From contig CANRZC010000078.1 of the NCBI GenBank assembly GCA_947644185.1, positions 1 to 9,106 on the forward strand: a stretch of DNA of 9,106 nt, in the 5' to 3' direction. Each line of letters opens with the position of its first letter. The first letter of the stretch is position 1. This stretch comes from an uncultured Acetatifactor sp. GTDB lineage: Bacteria > Bacillota > Clostridia > Lachnospirales > Lachnospiraceae. The notes beneath the pieces were generated by a model, which was not told the origin of the DNA, did not search any database, and was given only the letters and a program-made list of their open reading frames with translations. A program made the position numbers and the translations under genes. Positions 5,080 to 9,106 of the stretch are shown in pieces.

Positions 5080-5916
5080 ATGAGCTATAAGATTGTGGTT
5101 GACAGCTGCTGTGAGCTGCCTGCAGAGCTTGCGCAGGATCAGCGTTTCGAGAGAGTGCCCTTGGGGCTGGAAGTAGGGGACTATAACATATTGGACGACG
5201 AGAATTTTAACCAGGCGGAATTCCTGCGAAAGGTGGCTGAATATCCCAAATGTCCCAAATCCTCCTGCCCGTCCCCGGAACGTTTCATGGAGAGCTATCA
5301 TGAGGAGGCTGACCATGTGTACGCAGTAACCCTATCCTCTCATTTGAGTGGAAGCTATAATAGTGCCTGCCTGGGAAAAGATCTTTACTATGAAAAGTAT
5401 GGCAAAAAGCAGATTCATGTGGTGGATTCAGAGTCGGCCAGCGGCGGGGAAGCCCAGATTGCGCTGAAAATTATGGAATTGGAGGAGAGTGGTCTCTCCT
5501 TTGAAAAAATCGTGGAAAAAATAGAGGCCTTCAGGGACAGCATCCACACTTATTTTGTGCTGGACAATTTAGAGACCCTGCGCAAGAACGGCAGGCTTTC
5601 CGGTGTCAAGGCGCTGGTGGCATCCACTCTGAACATCAAGCCTGTGATGGGCTCTAACAAAGGGGAAATCATCCAGAAGAGCCAGACCATCGGTATCAAA
5701 AAGGCTCTGGGCAAAATGGCAGAGCTTGCTGCATCCGAGGTGAAGAATGCGGCGGAGCGGAGGCTAATCATCACCCACTGTAATGCGCTGGAGCGTGCAG
5801 AGCAGGTGAAGAAGATGATTTTGCAGAAAGTGGCCTTTAAAGAGTGTATTATTATGGATACCAGAGGTGTCAGCAGTATGTATGCCAATGACGGCGGGGT
5901 GATTGTGACCACATAG
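5080..5916 (+). CDS. DegV family fatty-acid-binding protein
   Basis: The 278-residue product has the length and motifs of DegV proteins, which bind one long-chain fatty acid in a cleft between two alpha/beta domains; those best studied (FakB) present the fatty acid to the FakA kinase for phospholipid synthesis. Visible landmarks are the N-terminal KIVVDSCCELP (residues 4-14), SSCPSPERF (61-69), TLSSHLSGSYNSA (84-96) with the serine-rich lipid-head-binding loop, LETLRKNGRLSG (164-175) and LNIKPVM (184-190). No fakA is nearby, so its partner must be encoded elsewhere. The start is supported by AGGAG at 5070-5074. The gene appears monocistronic and converges on the DUF1294 gene with a 20-base gap that holds no convincing terminator. 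Confidence 0.92.
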   Translation: MSYKIVVDSCCELPAELAQDQRFERVPLGLEVGDYNILDDENFNQAEFLRKVAEYPKCPKSSCPSPERFMESYHEEADHVYAVTLSSHLSGSYNSACLGKDLYYEKYGKKQIHVVDSESASGGEAQIALKIMELEESGLSFEKIVEKIEAFRDSIHTYFVLDNLETLRKNGRLSGVKALVASTLNIKPVMGSNKGEIIQKSQTIGIKKALGKMAELAASEVKNAAERRLIITHCNALERAEQVKKMILQKVAFKECIIMDTRGVSSMYANDGGVIVTT

Positions 5917-5936
5917 CGGGAGTGCTAGAGGAATGC

Positions 5937-6209
5937 TCAGGATAGTTTGCCATAGAGGAAAAAGGCCAGAAAAACCTGGGCTGCGAAAATGGCAGGCATG
6001 CCGTATTTAAAGTACCAGTGCCTTGTCTTATGACGGAAATGCCCCATGCCCAAAATGCATCCCAAAGCACCGCCCAGGAATGCAGTCAGAAATAGAGAAG
6101 CCTCCGAGATGCGCCAGGCACCTCGGATGGCTCTTTTTTTGTCTATGCCCATCATGGCAAAACCAATTACATTCATGATAAGAAGGTAAGCAATCAGGAA
6201 TTTGCTCAT
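5937..6209 (-). CDS. DUF1294 family small membrane protein
   Basis: The product has 90 residues with hydrophobic segments at about 3-20, 37-56 and 70-87. The family pattern is clear: GIDKKRAIRGAWRISEASLF (residues 21-40), GGALGCILGM (46-55) and FRHKTRHWYFKYGMP (58-72). The role of DUF1294 is unknown. ATG 6209 fits the family N-terminus and has a weak upstream AGGGAAAG. The frame is open to an ATG at 6254 that abuts the TAA of the anti-sigma gene, and starting there would add 15 polar residues not typical of the family; that alternative would make coupling direct. It follows the sigma and anti-sigma genes without a terminator between, so it may be the third gene of that operon. Confidence 0.82.
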   Translation of the reverse strand: MSKFLIAYLLIMNVIGFAMMGIDKKRAIRGAWRISEASLFLTAFLGGALGCILGMGHFRHKTRHWYFKYGMPAIFAAQVFLAFFLYGKLS

Positions 6210-6254
6210 ACACTTTCCCTGCCTTTTGCTGTCTTTGGATGGCAGCTTTTCCAT

Positions 6255-7211
6255 TTACTTTCGGATACCGGCCAGAACCTCCGCAGGGATTTCGAATTCC
6301 ACAGTGCCCATATACATGGGAGCCACATCCCCTTCATTGAAGCCAATCACCACATTGTCCTTTTCATTTAGATAGAAAGAGGTTTCATCTGTAATGGCCT
6401 TAAAGTTCCACTCTTCGATCTCGTCGTTCAGCCAGTAGTATACATTTTCATCCGCGTCCATTCGGGCCTGCATCTGCTCCTTAATATTCTCACTGATGGG
6501 TGTGATGTAGTCTGCGCCCTCCTGGAAGAGGTCTTTTAATTGTAACCTCTCTCCGGTATTCAAGTCAATAGTATAATAATAATTCCACTGATATCCACTG
6601 CCAGCCCCCTGATAACAGATAAGCTTTAGCGTAAAATAGTCCGCCTGTGTGGCCAGAACTTCGCTTTTCACCACCACATCCTGATAGCCCTCCTCATCTT
6701 GCATATGGGCCTCGAACTCGGCGATAAGCTTGTCTGTGATATCCTGGATTTCCCTGTTGATCTCCTCTGTGGAGCGCTCCAGGTTCTCCTGTACCTGATT
6801 GTCTGTTGGAAGCTGCTCTGGCTGGACTTCCGGCAGCTCAATCTGGGGCACAGAGATATCTGCCATATGCCGGTCAGTCTCATATTCGTAATTGCGGAAT
6901 GTCACAGCGCTTGCTAACGGCCCGATAAGGGGAAGCTGCTCCATGGCGTGGGCGATGGGGTAGGAGAGATTTGGCAGCGCGATAAAAATGCTGGCCGCTG
7001 CGGCTGCTGTCACTGTAAATCTGATGATACCTGTCTTTTTGTGTTTTTGCTGTTTCATTTTTTCTGCCTCCCTGATTGTGCGTCGTAGTTTGGCCACCTG
7101 GATTTCTGACATCTGTGGCCTCTCGTATTCTTCTCTGTATGCTCTCATTTTTTCATCCAATCTCTGCTCTTTATTTGGTTGATTTTTTTCAGCAGGAAAG
7201 TTATGCTCCAT
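6255..7211 (-). CDS. RsiV-like anti-sigma factor (DUF3298 family)
   Basis: The 318-residue single-pass membrane protein has a cytoplasmic N-terminus (1-59) rich in charged residues, expected to bind the sigma factor; a transmembrane helix at about 61-80 (GIIRFTVTAAAAASIFIAL); and an outside part ending in a DUF3298-like domain (about 215-312, with TIDLNTGERLQLKDLF and the C-terminal VEFEIPAEVL). Bacillus RsiV inhibits SigV, binds lysozyme outside the cell, and is cut by signal peptidase and then by an intramembrane protease to free the sigma factor. An A-H-A motif (87-89) just after the helix fits a signal-peptidase site. ATG 7211 is chosen for AAGGAGGG at 7219-7226, 7 bases upstream. It overlaps the sigma gene by 11 bases, implying coupled translation. 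Whether lysozyme is the ligand here is inference. Confidence 0.88.
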   Translation of the reverse strand: MEHNFPAEKNQPNKEQRLDEKMRAYREEYERPQMSEIQVAKLRRTIREAEKMKQQKHKKTGIIRFTVTAAAAASIFIALPNLSYPIAHAMEQLPLIGPLASAVTFRNYEYETDRHMADISVPQIELPEVQPEQLPTDNQVQENLERSTEEINREIQDITDKLIAEFEAHMQDEEGYQDVVVKSEVLATQADYFTLKLICYQGAGSGYQWNYYYTIDLNTGERLQLKDLFQEGADYITPISENIKEQMQARMDADENVYYWLNDEIEEWNFKAITDETSFYLNEKDNVVIGFNEGDVAPMYMGTVEFEIPAEVLAGIRK

Positions 7212-7737
7212 ATGCGGTCCCTCCTTTTTCTGCATCCTCAAGAAGTCCTTGCAGCTTCCGCAGGCTTCGGTATAGCCTGCTTTTGACAGTGTTCACATTC
7301 TCTTCCAAAATGTCGGCAATTTCAGTGAGCTTCCTATCTTCAAAGTATTTGAGGATAACTACGGCTCTGTCTTTCCCTGACAGCGCATCCAATGCTTTCT
7401 GCAGATCTATGTCCGCATACTGGTCTTCTACAGATTTCCCCTGTAACCCATTTTTGTCCTGCATTTCTTCATAAGAAAAATCATTGGGACGCTTCAGATA
7501 CTGCAGGCATTCATTCAGCATAATGCGATAGATCCAAGTCTGGGCATACTGTGGGTCCTTTAAGGTGTTGCAGCTCCTTATGGCCTTGTAAGCACCGTTT
7601 TGGACAATGTCAAAGGCATCTGCCTCATGGTGTGCATATCGATAGGCCAGTCTGTAATACTGGTTATATCGTTCTAGCAGAATTTGCTCTACCAACTCTC
7701 GGTTTGCCTTTTCCTTTTTCTGTGAAAAAAAGCCCAT
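7201..7737 (-). CDS. ECF RNA polymerase sigma factor (SigV-like)
   Basis: The 178-residue protein has the two-domain layout of ECF sigma factors. Region 2 spans about residues 22-82 and includes ADAFDIVQNGAYKAIRSC (39-56) and the -10-binding AQTWIYRIMLNECLQYL (65-81). Region 4 spans about 110-166 with a helix-turn-helix, LTEIADILEENVNTVKSRLYR (137-157). It would direct RNA polymerase to envelope-stress genes when the overlapping RsiV-like anti-sigma is removed. ATG 7737 is chosen because AAGGAGGG (7745-7752) sits 7 bases upstream; an in-frame ATG at 7773 is upstream of that ribosome binding site. An ECF-type promoter and a leader hairpin lie before it, consistent with self-activation. The closest named relative I can propose is SigV, from the RsiV-type partner. 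Confidence 0.92.
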   Translation of the reverse strand: MGFFSQKKEKANRELVEQILLERYNQYYRLAYRYAHHEADAFDIVQNGAYKAIRSCNTLKDPQYAQTWIYRIMLNECLQYLKRPNDFSYEEMQDKNGLQGKSVEDQYADIDLQKALDALSGKDRAVVILKYFEDRKLTEIADILEENVNTVKSRLYRSLRKLQGLLEDAEKGGTAYGA

Positions 7738-7757
7738 GGCTTTTCCCTCCTTTCTCA

Positions 7758-7793
7758 AAGGAACCGTTTGCATGTTATTTCTGATGGTTCCTT
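7758..7793 (-). promoter_or_regulatory. Leader hairpin upstream of the sigma gene
   Basis: AAGGAACC (7758-7765) and GGTTCCTT (7786-7793) are perfect 8-bp inverted arms with a 20-base loop, lying between the ECF-type promoter and the ribosome binding site at 7745-7752. It may affect mRNA stability or translation, or be a protein-binding site. Confidence 0.45.
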
Positions 7794-7808
7794 AGCCATT
7801 TGAAAGAT

Positions 7809-7837
7809 TAGATGTGGGATTTATGAAAAAAGTTTCA
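7809..7837 (-). promoter_or_regulatory. Probable ECF-type (autoregulatory) promoter
   Basis: Read on the - strand, TGAAAC (7832-7837) matches the -35 box of SigV/SigM/SigX-type ECF promoters and is followed after 17 bases by CATCTA (7809-7814), close to the CGTCTA-type -10 box. A7/T7 tracts at 7840-7861 lie directly upstream and could act as an UP element. Transcription into the sigma gene would close a positive feedback loop. Confidence 0.65.
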
Positions 7838-7854
7838 GCAAAAAAATTTTTTTC

Positions 7855-7896
7855 AAAAAAATCCCCTGTCGAATGCCTGGGGGCATAGGACAGGGG
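7855..7896 (-). terminator. Rho-independent terminator of argG
   Basis: CCCCTGTC and GACAGGGG (plus-strand 7889-7896 and 7863-7870) form an 8-bp stem, continued inside by ATGCC/GGCAT. On the - strand the hairpin is followed by A and seven T residues (7855-7861), 32 bases after the argG stop codon. Confidence 0.9.
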
Positions 7897-7928
7897 AAGT
7901 AGTAGAGTCACAATTAGGAGAGGGCACC

Positions 7929-9106
<1,178 letters not shown>

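Overview
The window looks like chromosomal DNA of a spore-forming, Gram-positive member of the Clostridia, most likely a Lachnospiraceae-type gut bacterium. The reasons are two spoVA genes (spoVAD and spoVAE), a DUF5721-type gene, strong AGGAGG-like ribosome binding sites, Gram-positive SigA-type promoters and an ECF sigma/RsiV-like anti-sigma pair. Most of it is housekeeping or accessory chromosome. I see no phage, transposase, CRISPR array, tRNA or rRNA.

Left part (1-4226, mostly + strand): the end of trpS is followed by a 268-base gap filled with a direct and inverted repeat array that can form two mutually exclusive long hairpins. Next comes spoVAD. A consensus SigA promoter with a perfect palindrome over its -35 box then drives a zinc-ribbon protein, a conserved small protein of unknown function, ridA and a shikimate-kinase-like protein; this run ends in a clear terminator. 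A 368-base non-coding stretch with several hairpins precedes spoVAE. The two spoVA genes are therefore separated by about 2.3 kb and no spoVAC is present, which is unusual for a normally compact locus.

Middle (4223-5936): a DUF5721 gene on the - strand converges on spoVAE with overlapping stop codons. A 353-base divergent intergenic region carries recognisable promoters for this gene and for a DegV lipid-binding protein on the + strand.

Right part (5937-9106, all - strand): the 5'-truncated argG (argininosuccinate synthase, arginine biosynthesis) ends in a strong terminator. Immediately downstream, a likely self-activated ECF promoter reads into an ECF sigma gene, an overlapping RsiV-like anti-sigma gene and a DUF1294 membrane protein. 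This is an envelope-stress signalling cassette: the membrane anti-sigma holds the sigma factor until it is cleaved.

The points most worth a second look are the repeat array before spoVAD, the split spoVA genes, the two structured non-coding blocks before spoVAE, the palindromic operator, and the kinase that has Trp where shikimate kinases have the substrate-binding Arg58. No clear new multi-gene system is visible.
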